In this document: one piece after another, positions 27,644-36,163 of the stretch
Layout: every line of letters starts with the position of its first letter
Numbering within the stretch: position 1 is the stretch's first letter
Source of the DNA: DASYLJ01 sp964404165
GTDB taxonomy: Bacteria > Desulfobacterota > Binatia > DP-6
Assembly: GCA_964404165.1 (NCBI GenBank)
Contig: CAYOIZ010000003.1
Span: 62,001 to 126,000 of the forward strand
DNA: 64,000 bases
Direction: 5' to 3'
The notes under the pieces: model-generated
What the model was told of the DNA's origin: nothing
The model's database searches: none
The model's input: only the letters and a program-made list of their open reading frames with translations
Program-made: the position numbers and the translations under genes

Positions 27644-28501
27644 CTACTGCCTCCCGGGCGGGACCGGCGGAGTATGCCGCTGCTGCTGGCGCAGCCGATC
27701 GACCGGCTGGTCGATGATCTGGCCTTCGGGCGGCTGGACGTCGGTGCCCGGCTGGCGCGCGGTGGCGGGATCGCCCGTCGTGTCGGTGCCGATCTCGTTC
27801 GGCTCGACCGTGCGTCGTGTGCCCGGCGCGAGCTCGCGCTCCGGCAGCTTGCCGCCGGCGAGCATCTGCGTGGCGACGTCGAGCATGTCGACCTCGTCGC
27901 TCGTCACCGGCCGCGGCTTCGACGGCACGCCGTCACGACCGACCTCGGTGATCTGCCCGGCGCGCACCTCGACCTCGCGCCGGCTGGCGCCCTCGACGCG
28001 ACCGCGCACCCACGTCACGCCCGACAGCCCGAGCACGCGCGTCAGCTCGGCGGCCAGATCGTAGGCGACGACGAAGCTGGTGCCGCGCACGCCGGCGACG
28101 GCGGTCGGCGTGTTGACGTCGAAGTGCGCGCCCGGCGTGCCGTAGCGCGGCGGCACGACCGCCCGCACCGCGCCGCTCACGACCGACATCGTCGACGTGC
28201 CGCCGCTGTCGGCCACCACCTGCTCGTCGACGGAGAGCTCGCTGGCCGGGCCGAGCGTCAGCACCGAGTCGTCGCGCAGCAGCAGCTTGAGCCGCGACGC
28301 CGGCTGCGTGCGCAACCGATCGCCCATCAGCACGGGGTCGCCGCCGGCGATGGTCGCCCAATCGGAGACGCCACGATGCAGCGCCTCGGCGCGGCCTTCG
28401 AGGGCCGAGACCACCCCGACCTGCGGCTGCTGAGCCGCGGCGGAGGTCGCCAGCACGAGGGCCAGCAGCATCACCATCGATCGCATGCGTGTGGTGGTCA
28501 T
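27644..28501 (-). CDS. FecR-domain exported protein
   Basis: 285 residues. Signal peptide (VMLLALVLATSAAAQ), then a FecR-like beta domain at about 30-190. Signature elements are GGDPVLMGDRLRTQPASRLKL, LLRDDSVLTLGPASEL, ARFD-like GAHFDVNTPTAVAGVRGTSF and EVEVRAGQITEV. The C-terminal ~90 residues are Pro/Gln-rich and disordered. Such proteins often accompany CHASE2 cyclases and are thought to sense or scaffold in the periplasm. It ends 6 bp before the cyclase start and begins 4 bp after the barrel gene's stop, so it is operonic. Confidence 0.88.
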   Translation of the reverse strand: MTTTRMRSMVMLLALVLATSAAAQQPQVGVVSALEGRAEALHRGVSDWATIAGGDPVLMGDRLRTQPASRLKLLLRDDSVLTLGPASELSVDEQVVADSGGTSTMSVVSGAVRAVVPPRYGTPGAHFDVNTPTAVAGVRGTSFVVAYDLAAELTRVLGLSGVTWVRGRVEGASRREVEVRAGQITEVGRDGVPSKPRPVTSDEVDMLDVATQMLAGGKLPERELAPGTRRTVEPNEIGTDTTGDPATARQPGTDVQPPEGQIIDQPVDRLRQQQRHTPPVPPGRQ

Positions 28502-28505
28502 GGCG

Positions 28506-29720
28506 TCAGTACGTCACCTCGACCGTGGCGGCCACGATCTGCCGTCGGTAGTCGAAGAGCCCGATGTTGGAGGGATTCCAGGTGCCCCAGTACGACAGGC
28601 CGACGTTCACGTGCTCGCCGATGGGCCGGCGGATCTGCAGCGCGATCTGGTGGAAGTCGTCGTACCGGTGGGTTCGGAAATCGACCTCGCTGTTGGGGTG
28701 CGTGTAGTCGTCGTAGCGGAAGACGTAGGTGAGCGCGACGGTGGTCTCCCACCACGCCGGCAGACCGACCCCGACGTGGAACTGGTGGCCGTCGCGCGCA
28801 TAGTCGTTGCCGGCCGAGCTCGTCGGCTCGTCGGCCTCGTACTGGTAGCCGGTGGTGACGTAGCGCTGCGGGTCGCCGAGATAGAAGACCTGCGTCAGGC
28901 CGGTGGCGTAGCTCGGTCCGGTGCGCACGTCCTCGAACGGCGCCGAGAGGAAGTCCTCGTGGCCGTAGCGGAAGAGGAGCTGCGTCAGGCCGACCTTGCC
29001 CTCGAGGACGCTGACGAAGGGCATGACCCACGGCTCCTGGAGGTAGGAGCTGTCGCCGAGCGCGTAGTGGTCCCAGCCGCCCTGCACCCCGAGCCACACG
29101 CGCGGATCGGGCGCCCAGCTCGCCGTGCCGCGGATGTGGTTGGCGCGGAAGTTGAAGTCGGTGACGTCGGGATGGACGCTCTGGAAGAGGTCGTACTGCA
29201 GCCGCAGGAGCAGGTTGTCGCTGCGCGCGATGTCGTAGCGCGCGCCGGCGCTGAACTGGAACGCGGCGGACGCCGTGGCGTCGTTGGGATCGAGCTCGAC
29301 GTTCGAGTCGTAGCCCACGCCGGTGCCGGCATAGACGGCCCACGCCTTGCCGCCGGGCCGCCCCTCGGTGGCGGTCTCGCTCCCGCCGCCCCGGTCGTCA
29401 CGCGCCGCCGAGGCGATCTGCAGGCCGCGCTTCGCCTCGGGGAAGTCGGGGACGAGTCGGAGCGCCTCCTGGAAGCCCGCGGCGGATTCCTCCCACCGTC
29501 CGAGACGTCCGTAGGAGAGGCCGAGGCCGTACTGGGCGGCGGCATCGGTCGGATCGGCGGCCGCGGCCTGGGCGAAGAGGTTGCGCGCGGCTTCGTACTG
29601 CCCGTCCTGATAGGCGACGTGTCCGCGCGCGACCAGCAGGTCGGACTGCTCGGATGCCGGGGCCGACGCCGCAGCGAACGCCACCACGACCACTGCCGTC
29701 AGTAACGAGAGAACTCTCAT
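28506..29720 (-). CDS. TPR plus outer-membrane beta-barrel protein
   Basis: 404 residues. Signal peptide (RVLSLLTAVVVVAFAAASAPA), two or three TPR units at ~27-110 (LLVARGHVAYQDGQYEAARN, PTDAAAQYGLGLSYGRLGRW), then from ~135 a domain of alternating aromatic beta-strands ending ...IVAATVEVTY, the C-terminal pattern of outer-membrane barrels. It resembles surface-assembly-modifier-like (DUF560-type) proteins. AGAGG just before ATG 29720 supports the start. It is the first gene of the barrel-FecR-CHASE2 operon. Confidence 0.82.
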   Translation of the reverse strand: MRVLSLLTAVVVVAFAAASAPASEQSDLLVARGHVAYQDGQYEAARNLFAQAAAADPTDAAAQYGLGLSYGRLGRWEESAAGFQEALRLVPDFPEAKRGLQIASAARDDRGGGSETATEGRPGGKAWAVYAGTGVGYDSNVELDPNDATASAAFQFSAGARYDIARSDNLLLRLQYDLFQSVHPDVTDFNFRANHIRGTASWAPDPRVWLGVQGGWDHYALGDSSYLQEPWVMPFVSVLEGKVGLTQLLFRYGHEDFLSAPFEDVRTGPSYATGLTQVFYLGDPQRYVTTGYQYEADEPTSSAGNDYARDGHQFHVGVGLPAWWETTVALTYVFRYDDYTHPNSEVDFRTHRYDDFHQIALQIRRPIGEHVNVGLSYWGTWNPSNIGLFDYRRQIVAATVEVTY

Positions 29721-29800
29721 CTGCCTCTGGGCGGAGCCGCGCGGCCATACCACCTTGAGCGCAGGTCCCACAAGACTCGGTTGACGACGACCCCCGCGGT

Positions 29801-29813
29801 CGTGGTAACCACG
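29801..29813. promoter_or_regulatory. short palindrome CGTGGT-A-ACCACG
   Basis: A perfect 6-bp dyad with a one-base centre in the 120-bp divergent region between the barrel operon and the 29841 gene. It could be an operator for either direction. No other copy was noticed. Confidence 0.25.
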
Positions 29814-29840
29814 GCGGTCCGCGTGACGAAGTCAGGAATG

Positions 29841-32800
29841 ATGTCGAGCCGCACGCGATGGATCGCCGGGCTCCTGCTCCTCGCGTCCATCGTCCTGGCG
29901 CCCGGGGCCTGGGCGTGGCAGACCACGATCCCGTCGGGAGCCAACCCGCCCACCGTGGACGCCGCGCGCGCCGTCGCCGTGATGCCGTCGTCGCGGGCCG
30001 TCATCGCCGCGGGTGCCGTCGACCTGTTCTTCGGTCCGCTCTTCACCGTGACGCGCCTCGAGCCGAACCACGGCGGGCAGGTGTGGCAGTACTTCGACTT
30101 CTCGAGCCACCACGGGGAGGCCCGCGCCGTCGCCGCCACCAACGACGTCATCGCCGCGGCCGGTGTCGTCAACGACGCCGACACGGGCGACGACTTCGTC
30201 GTCATGCGGATGCACCCCGACTTCGGGTTCCCGCTCTGGCGCACCACCATCGACGGCGATCCCGCCTGCAACGACCACGCGGACGCGGTCGCCATCGACC
30301 CGTCCGGCGACGTCGTCGCCGCCGGCACCATCGGCGACACCGACTTCGGTCAGGCCTGGGTGGTCGCCAAGCTCGACGGCGTCACCGGCTTCGAGGTCTG
30401 GCGCGACCAGGTCCCGAACGGCGAAGCCCTGGCCCTGGCCGTCGACGGCGCCGGCGACGTGTTCGTCGCGGGCGTGATCGCCGGGCGCTTCACGGTCCGC
30501 AAGCTCGACGGCGACAACGGCGTCGAGCTCTGGACCCAAGACGCCCGCCCAGGCCGCGCGGTCGCCGTCGGTCTCGATGGCGAGGGCACGGTCTACGCGG
30601 CCGGCGAGACGACCGATACCTGCGGCACGCAGCCGTGCGGCGTCGTCCGGCTCGACGCCGGCGACGGCGAGGTCGCCTGGCGTCGCGCCTTCCTCGACGA
30701 CGATGCGACCGGCGGCGAGCCGCGGGCGCTGGCGGCAGGCCCCCTGCTCTCCGGCGTCGTCGTCGCCGGGCGCGAGCGCACGACGTTCGACACCTTCGCC
30801 GCCGTCCGGCTCGACGCCGCCGGTTCGGTCGACTGGCGCTACGTCATCGCCACCGACGGCGACGCCGTCGCGAACGACGTCGCGCTCGCGAACGGCGCCG
30901 CCGTCGTCACCGGCAACTTCAACCCCGGCGAGCAGCTGATGGCGGTCGCCCGCATCGAGCTCGGCAGCGGTGACGAGGAGTGGCAGCGGTTCCTCTCGGG
31001 CCCCGAGCCGGGTCGCAACGACGGGCTGGCGGTCGCCGTCGACGCCGACGACGACGTCCTTTCGGCGGGCGTGCTCACCGACTTCAGCGAGGACCCGGTC
31101 TTCGGCGTGGTGAAGCTCGACGGCGAGACCGGCGACGACTTCGACGGACCCTGCGGCAACGGCCAGATCGAGGACCCCGAGGATTGCGACGACGGCAACA
31201 ACGAGGACGGCGACTGCTGCTCCGCCGTCTGCACCTTCGAGCCTGCCGGCCAGGACTGCCCGTCGGACGGCAACTCGTGCACCGACGACACCTGCAACGC
31301 CACCGGGGTCTGCCTGCACACGGACAACACCGACGACTGCGACGACGGTGACGACTGCACCGAGGACGACGTCTGCGACGACGGCGAGTGCATCGGTGCG
31401 CAGGCGCCGATCGGCACCGGGTGCACCTCCGGCAACGTCTGCCTGACCGGCGCCTGCAACGCCGACGGCACGTGCGTCCTCACCGCCAACACCGCCCCGT
31501 GCAACGACTTCAACGCCTGCACCACCAGCGACACCTGCGCCGACGGGCAGTGCCACGGCACGGCCGCGAGCGGCATCGCCTGCGACGACTTCAACCCGTG
31601 CACGGGCAACGGCGTCTGCCAGACCGGCTTCTGCCTGCCGGGTCTGCCGGTCACCGCCGGCACCAGCTGCTTCGACGACTTCAACGCCTGCACCGACGAC
31701 GTCTGCAACGGCAGCGGCGTCTGCGGCCACCCGTTCAACTCGGCGCCCTGCGACGACAACGACGTGTGCACCCCCGGGGGCGTCTGCAACGACGGCGCCT
31801 GCGTCCTCGGCGCCACCACGTCGACGACGACCTCGTCGACCTCCACCACCACGAGCACGTCGACGACGACCAGCTCCACGTCGACGTCCACGAGCACATC
31901 GACCACCACCAGCACGTCGACCAGCACGACGCTGTCCTCGACGTCCACCACGTCCAGCACCACCTCGACGTCGACCTCCTCGACGTCCGTCAGCACGACC
32001 TCCTCCACGTCCACCACGTCGACCAGCTCCACCTCGTCGACGTCCACCTCGTCGACCAGCTCGACGACGACCAGCACGGTGCAGGCGTGCTCCGTCGACT
32101 CGACCTGCGACGACGGCGACGTCTGCAACGGCGAGGAGAGCTGCGAGGACGGCGGCTGCGCCCCCGCGGCGCGCGCCACCTGCCAGCGGCCGGACGCCGA
32201 GGCCTACATCACCACCTTCCGCGCCGACGCGGTGGCGGTGGTCGACGTCGGCACCCGCGTCGTCGAGGCCACCGTCGCGGTCGGCGGCGCACCGTGGGGC
32301 GTCGTGTGGTCGCCGAACGGCAGCCGCGTCTACGTCACCAGCCGGCGCACCAACACCGTCACGGCCATCGACACGCGCACGCGCACCGTCGTCGCCTCGG
32401 GCCCGGTCGGCAAGGAGCCGCTCGGCATCGACATCGATCCGTCCGGCGAGCGCCTGTGGGTCGCCAACCACGGCAGCGAGACGGTCTCCGTCCTCGACGC
32501 CGCCACGCTCGCGACCATCGCCACCGTGAAGACGGGGCGCGGACCGGCGGGCATCGCCGTCCATCCCGCGGGCACCCGGGTCTACGTCACCAACTACCGC
32601 TCGAGCTCGGTGTCGATCCTCGACGCCGCCACCACCAGGGTCATCGACACCGTCGCCGTCGACGAGCTGCCGCTCGGCATCGCCATCCACCCCGCGGGCA
32701 CGAAGGTCTACGTCACGAGCTACCGGGCGCGGAACGTCAACGTCATCGGCACCACCAGCGGCACGGTGCTCGGCACCATCCGCGTCGGCCGCAAGCCGGT

Positions 32801-33476
32801 GGGCGTGGCCTTCGACGGCACCGGCGACCACGCCTTCGTCGCCAGCAGCGGCGACGACGTCCTCGCCGTCATCGACACCGCCGCCGACCGCGTGACGGAC
32901 AAGCTGCCGGTCGGCGATCTGCCCCTCGGCGTCGCCGTCGACGTGTCCACCGGCGAGCCATGGGTCACCGGCGCCGACAGCGACGAGGTCCGGGCGCTCG
33001 GCGACACCACCGACGCGGTCACGTTGCCGCGCACGCCGGTGGCCTTCGGCAGCTTCATCGGCCGCCCGGCGGGTCGCTGCGCCGCGAAGGCGCCCCGCTG
33101 CGACGACGCCGATCCGTTCACGCTCGACGGCTGCGCCGCCGCGTCGGGCTGCGCGCACACCCCGCTGCTCGGCCTCGACGGCGTCGCCGCCGGTGTCCGC
33201 GCCCTCACGGAGACGGTGGCCGAGGCGCCGCTCGGCGACGGACCGCTGGCACAGCGCCTGCGCGCCGAGGTCCCGACCCTCGGCGGCGTCATCGCCGCGG
33301 TCCAGAACGGCGGCGATCGCACCGCCGGCAAGCTCGCGAAGCGGCGGCTCAAGCAGGTCGTGCAGCTGCTCGAGCGGGCGCGCACGCGCAACGAGCTCGG
33401 CCCCGACGGCGGCCGCCTCCTCGACCTCGCTCGCGAGACCAGCCGTCGCCTGAAGCTCGCGCTACGCGGGCGCTGA
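29841..33476 (+). CDS. large mosaic secreted protein (propeller, Cys-rich repeats, Ser/Thr linker, YVTN propeller)
   Basis: 1211 residues. Signal peptide (WIAGLLLLASIVLAPGAWAW). Residues ~30-430 are repeated SBBP/PQQ-like blades (VVAAGTIGDTDFGQAWVVAK, DGAGDVFVAGV). CGNGQIEDPEDCDDGNNEDG (~437) starts Cys-rich repeats of the kind common in myxobacterial exported proteins, running to ~655. A ~90-residue Ser/Thr linker (~658-748) follows, then five or six YVTN blades (YVTSRRTNTVTAIDTRTRTV and relatives) and a helical C-terminus. Function unknown; probably surface or matrix adhesion or display. ATG 29838 lies immediately before; 29841 is preferred because it leaves AGGA at better spacing. Confidence 0.85.
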   Translation: MSSRTRWIAGLLLLASIVLAPGAWAWQTTIPSGANPPTVDAARAVAVMPSSRAVIAAGAVDLFFGPLFTVTRLEPNHGGQVWQYFDFSSHHGEARAVAATNDVIAAAGVVNDADTGDDFVVMRMHPDFGFPLWRTTIDGDPACNDHADAVAIDPSGDVVAAGTIGDTDFGQAWVVAKLDGVTGFEVWRDQVPNGEALALAVDGAGDVFVAGVIAGRFTVRKLDGDNGVELWTQDARPGRAVAVGLDGEGTVYAAGETTDTCGTQPCGVVRLDAGDGEVAWRRAFLDDDATGGEPRALAAGPLLSGVVVAGRERTTFDTFAAVRLDAAGSVDWRYVIATDGDAVANDVALANGAAVVTGNFNPGEQLMAVARIELGSGDEEWQRFLSGPEPGRNDGLAVAVDADDDVLSAGVLTDFSEDPVFGVVKLDGETGDDFDGPCGNGQIEDPEDCDDGNNEDGDCCSAVCTFEPAGQDCPSDGNSCTDDTCNATGVCLHTDNTDDCDDGDDCTEDDVCDDGECIGAQAPIGTGCTSGNVCLTGACNADGTCVLTANTAPCNDFNACTTSDTCADGQCHGTAASGIACDDFNPCTGNGVCQTGFCLPGLPVTAGTSCFDDFNACTDDVCNGSGVCGHPFNSAPCDDNDVCTPGGVCNDGACVLGATTSTTTSSTSTTTSTSTTTSSTSTSTSTSTTTSTSTSTTLSSTSTTSSTTSTSTSSTSVSTTSSTSTTSTSSTSSTSTSSTSSTTTSTVQACSVDSTCDDGDVCNGEESCEDGGCAPAARATCQRPDAEAYITTFRADAVAVVDVGTRVVEATVAVGGAPWGVVWSPNGSRVYVTSRRTNTVTAIDTRTRTVVASGPVGKEPLGIDIDPSGERLWVANHGSETVSVLDAATLATIATVKTGRGPAGIAVHPAGTRVYVTNYRSSSVSILDAATTRVIDTVAVDELPLGIAIHPAGTKVYVTSYRARNVNVIGTTSGTVLGTIRVGRKPVGVAFDGTGDHAFVASSGDDVLAVIDTAADRVTDKLPVGDLPLGVAVDVSTGEPWVTGADSDEVRALGDTTDAVTLPRTPVAFGSFIGRPAGRCAAKAPRCDDADPFTLDGCAAASGCAHTPLLGLDGVAAGVRALTETVAEAPLGDGPLAQRLRAEVPTLGGVIAAVQNGGDRTAGKLAKRRLKQVVQLLERARTRNELGPDGGRLLDLARETSRRLKLALRGR
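31813..32083 (+). repeat. low-complexity Ser/Thr-linker coding repeat
   Basis: About 270 bp of irregular ACG/TCG/ACC/AGC codons encoding Ser and Thr only, between the Cys-rich and YVTN parts of the 29841 protein. The opposite strand gives a spurious Val/Asp-rich frame. Confidence 0.9.
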
Positions 33477-33487
33477 GCGACGCCGCC

Positions 33488-34756
33488 CTACCACGCGTTC
33501 CACGGAACGCGCGCGATGAAGAGCGCGCTGCCGGTGCCGTCGGGCCGGAAGACCGCCGCCTCCGCCCACGCGAGATCCTGCAGGACGGGACAGGTGAAGC
33601 CGGCGTGGCCGATGACGGCGGTGTTGGTGCCGGCGGCCGGGACCGCCGTGATCAGCGCATAGGACGCGTCGCAGCGGCCTGCCTCGTCGTAGACGAAGAA
33701 CGTGACGTCCTGGCGCTGCTCGATGGCCGGGCCGAACGCCATCAGCTCGGCGGTGGTGACGTTGCGACAGAACTCACTCGAGACCACCCGTCCCACCGGG
33801 ATCTCCTGCTGCGCGAACGTCTGGCCAATCGCGGTGGCCTCGGCGACGCCGGTGTCGTTCAGCTGGCGCGCGGTCGCGGTCGGCGTCTCGCCCATCGGGC
33901 AGGTGGCATCGCAGCGCTTCCACCAGTCGGGGTAGGCGGTGGTGGCGGCGAGGCCGAGCCCCGTGGCGTCGGCGCAGACCGTCGCCGAGGCGTGGCGCCA
34001 GTGCAGGACGTAGCCGCCACCCCGCAGTGCCTGGACGAGCGTCGGCGCCAGCGTGGCGCGCGCGTCGCCGTCGTCGCAGGCGGTGCCGGCGACGCAGCCG
34101 AAGAGCGCGTAGTGGTAGGTGCGCGGCGTATCGTCCGTCGACGGCAACAGCTGCGACACGGGATGCACGGCGTTGGTGGCGGCGCCGGCGTAGACCAGGT
34201 CGGCCGACGGGTCGTGCGCGTCGGCCGGCGGCTCGTCGAGCCGGCGCAGCAGCCGGACGTCCGTGAAGCCCGGCGCGGGAGCATTCCAGACGAGGACGAC
34301 GTCGGGTCCGGCGATGGCCGCCGTCAGCTCGCCGGGTCCCGGGGGCCCGGGCAGGGTCGTGGTGCTGCTCGACGTCGACGTGGTGGTGGTGGTCGTCGTC
34401 GTCGTGACGTCCTCGGTGCGGAGCGCCGTGAATCGCACCGGCCGCTGGCCGCGCTGCCGCAGGCGCCCCACGAGGACGGAACAGTCACGCGGCGACAGGC
34501 GGATGGCGACGCGAACGCGGTCCGTGGCGCCGCACCCGTCCCACCGCGCCCGCATCCGCGTTCCGCGCCGGCGCACCCGCAGCCGCTCCGCCGCGGCGTC
34601 GCATCCCTCGAGCCCGACCCCGTCCGCCGACGTCACCACGGCGGTGATGGTGCCGTCCAGGAGCGGCTCGGTCGGAACGAACCGGCCCGGGGGGCACGGG
34701 GCCGCCCCGGCGATTGCACTTGCGGCCAGCAGGACCGCGGTCACCAGGATGCGCAT
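33488..34756 (-). CDS. exported histidine-phosphatase-superfamily protein with Thr-rich linker
   Basis: 422 residues. Signal peptide (RILVTAVLLAASAIAGAAP), a ~90-residue Cys-containing N-terminal domain, then a Thr/Ser tract (~118-138) and a fibronectin-like stretch. From ~245 a phosphoglycerate-mutase-like domain follows: GGYVLHWRHASA supplies the first His (family RHG, here RHA), VVSSEFCRNVTTAELMAF is the central block and VIGHAGFTCPVL holds the second His. It is probably an extracytoplasmic phosphatase, but the RHA variant leaves activity uncertain. It converges on the mosaic gene, 11 bp apart. Confidence 0.75.
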   Translation of the reverse strand: MRILVTAVLLAASAIAGAAPCPPGRFVPTEPLLDGTITAVVTSADGVGLEGCDAAAERLRVRRRGTRMRARWDGCGATDRVRVAIRLSPRDCSVLVGRLRQRGQRPVRFTALRTEDVTTTTTTTTTSTSSSTTTLPGPPGPGELTAAIAGPDVVLVWNAPAPGFTDVRLLRRLDEPPADAHDPSADLVYAGAATNAVHPVSQLLPSTDDTPRTYHYALFGCVAGTACDDGDARATLAPTLVQALRGGGYVLHWRHASATVCADATGLGLAATTAYPDWWKRCDATCPMGETPTATARQLNDTGVAEATAIGQTFAQQEIPVGRVVSSEFCRNVTTAELMAFGPAIEQRQDVTFFVYDEAGRCDASYALITAVPAAGTNTAVIGHAGFTCPVLQDLAWAEAAVFRPDGTGSALFIARVPWNAW

Positions 34757-34791
34757 CGGATCGCACGTCTAGCGCAGCCGCCGCGCGCCGC

Positions 34792-36153
34792 CTACCCCGC
34801 AGCCTCGAGCTCCGCGGCCACCTCGGCGATGGCCTCGCCCAGCACGCGCGCGATGACGTCGATCTGCGCGCGCGTCACCACGAGCGGCGGGCAGAGCACG
34901 ATCACGTCGGCGCCGGCACGCACGATCACGCCACGACGGAGCGCCGCCTGGCGGATGCGCCACGGCACCTTCTGCGCCGCCGGGAACGGCTCGCGCGTGC
35001 TCCGGTCGCGCACGAGCTCCACCGCCGCCATGAGCCCGATCGACCGCACGTCGCCGACCAGCGGTGACGCCGCCAGCGCGTCGAGCCGCTGCCGGAAGTA
35101 CGGCGCCTTCCGCCGCGTCTCGCGGATCAGGTCCTCGCGCTCGAGGATGTCGAGGTTGGCGAGGGCTGCGGCGCAGGCGACCGGATGACCCGAGTACGTG
35201 TAGCCGTGGTGGAGGGTGAAGTCGGGCCCGGCGTCGACCAGCGTCTTCCAGACGGCGTCGTGCAGCATGACGCCGCCGAGCGGCTGGTAGCCGCTGGTGA
35301 CGCCCTTCGCGAACACCAGCATGTCGGGGACGACGCCGGCGTGCTGCACGCCGAACGCCTTGCCCGTCCGCCCGAAGCCGGTGATGACCTCGTCGACGAC
35401 GAGCAGCAGACCGTGACGGTCGCAGATGGCGCGCAGGCGCTCGAGCCAGCCCGGCGGCGGAACGATGACGCCACCGACGCCCTGCACCGGCTCGACGATC
35501 ACCGCCCCGACGCGGTCGACGCCCGCGCGCAGGACGACCTGCTCGAGCTCGTCGGCGCACGCCAGCGCGCATGACGGGAAGGTCTTCCCGAGCTCGCAGC
35601 GGTAGCAGTACGGCCGCGGCGCGCGCACCACCTCGGCCATCTGCGGCTCGTAGAAGGCGTGGAACGCCGGCAGGCCGGTGAGGCTGGCCGCGCCGGTGCT
35701 CGAGCCGTGGTATGCGCCGCGCAGCGCCACGATCGCGATCTTGTCCTGGTGGCCCCGCAGTCGCTGCACGACGCGCACCAGCCGGATGACGGTCTCGTTC
35801 GACTCCGAGCCGCCCGACGTGAAGACGACGTGGCGGAGCCCTTTCGGTGCCATGGCCGCGAGCCGCGCCGCCAGCGTCACCGCGGGATCGGACGAGAAGC
35901 CGAGGAGCGTCGGCGCGAAGGCCAGGGTGCGCGCCTGTGCGGCGATCGCACGCGCGATCTCGGCGCGCCCGTGCCCGACGGTGACGTTCCAGAGCGACGC
36001 CAGGCCGTCGATGTAACGCCGGCCGTCGCTGTCCCAGACGTACACGCCGCGCCCCCGCACCAGCCGCAGGGTGCCGTCGGCGACCGCCACGGCGGGCGAG
36101 CCGAAGCCGTGGACGAGATGCGCACGATCGAGCCGGTCGAGCGGATCCCGCAT
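34792..36153 (-). CDS. class III PLP-dependent aminotransferase
   Basis: 453 residues, full length. Blocks seen: GVYVWDSDGRRYIDGLASLW, VVFTSGGSESNETVIRLVR, VALRGAYHGSSTGAASLTGL, VIVEPVQGVGGVIVPPPGWL, LLVVDEVITGFGRTGKAFG and FAKGVTSGYQPLGGV with the PLP Lys near residue 281. It is similar in style to omega-amino-acid:pyruvate aminotransferases; the amine donor is unknown. The Cys pair in CYRCELGKTFPSC is notable for the family and may bind metal or form a disulfide. It is 10 bp from the next gene on the same strand. Confidence 0.92.
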   Translation of the reverse strand: MRDPLDRLDRAHLVHGFGSPAVAVADGTLRLVRGRGVYVWDSDGRRYIDGLASLWNVTVGHGRAEIARAIAAQARTLAFAPTLLGFSSDPAVTLAARLAAMAPKGLRHVVFTSGGSESNETVIRLVRVVQRLRGHQDKIAIVALRGAYHGSSTGAASLTGLPAFHAFYEPQMAEVVRAPRPYCYRCELGKTFPSCALACADELEQVVLRAGVDRVGAVIVEPVQGVGGVIVPPPGWLERLRAICDRHGLLLVVDEVITGFGRTGKAFGVQHAGVVPDMLVFAKGVTSGYQPLGGVMLHDAVWKTLVDAGPDFTLHHGYTYSGHPVACAAALANLDILEREDLIRETRRKAPYFRQRLDALAASPLVGDVRSIGLMAAVELVRDRSTREPFPAAQKVPWRIRQAALRRGVIVRAGADVIVLCPPLVVTRAQIDVIARVLGEAIAEVAAELEAAG

Positions 36154-36163
36154 GGACGCGGCG

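Noticed and set aside
24902..28732. 1276-residue plus-strand open frame
   Set aside because: Arg/His-rich shadow antisense to the cyclase, FecR and barrel genes; high GC keeps it open.
31813..32083. Short-period repeats resembling a CRISPR-like array
   Set aside because: Units are irregular codon-level repeats without conserved spacers and lie inside a reading frame.
30839..32179. 446-residue minus-strand Val/Ser-rich frame
   Set aside because: Antisense to Cys-rich repeats and the linker of the mosaic protein.
29832..33158. 1108-residue minus-strand open frame
   Set aside because: Antisense shadow of the mosaic protein gene; no signal peptide or domain.
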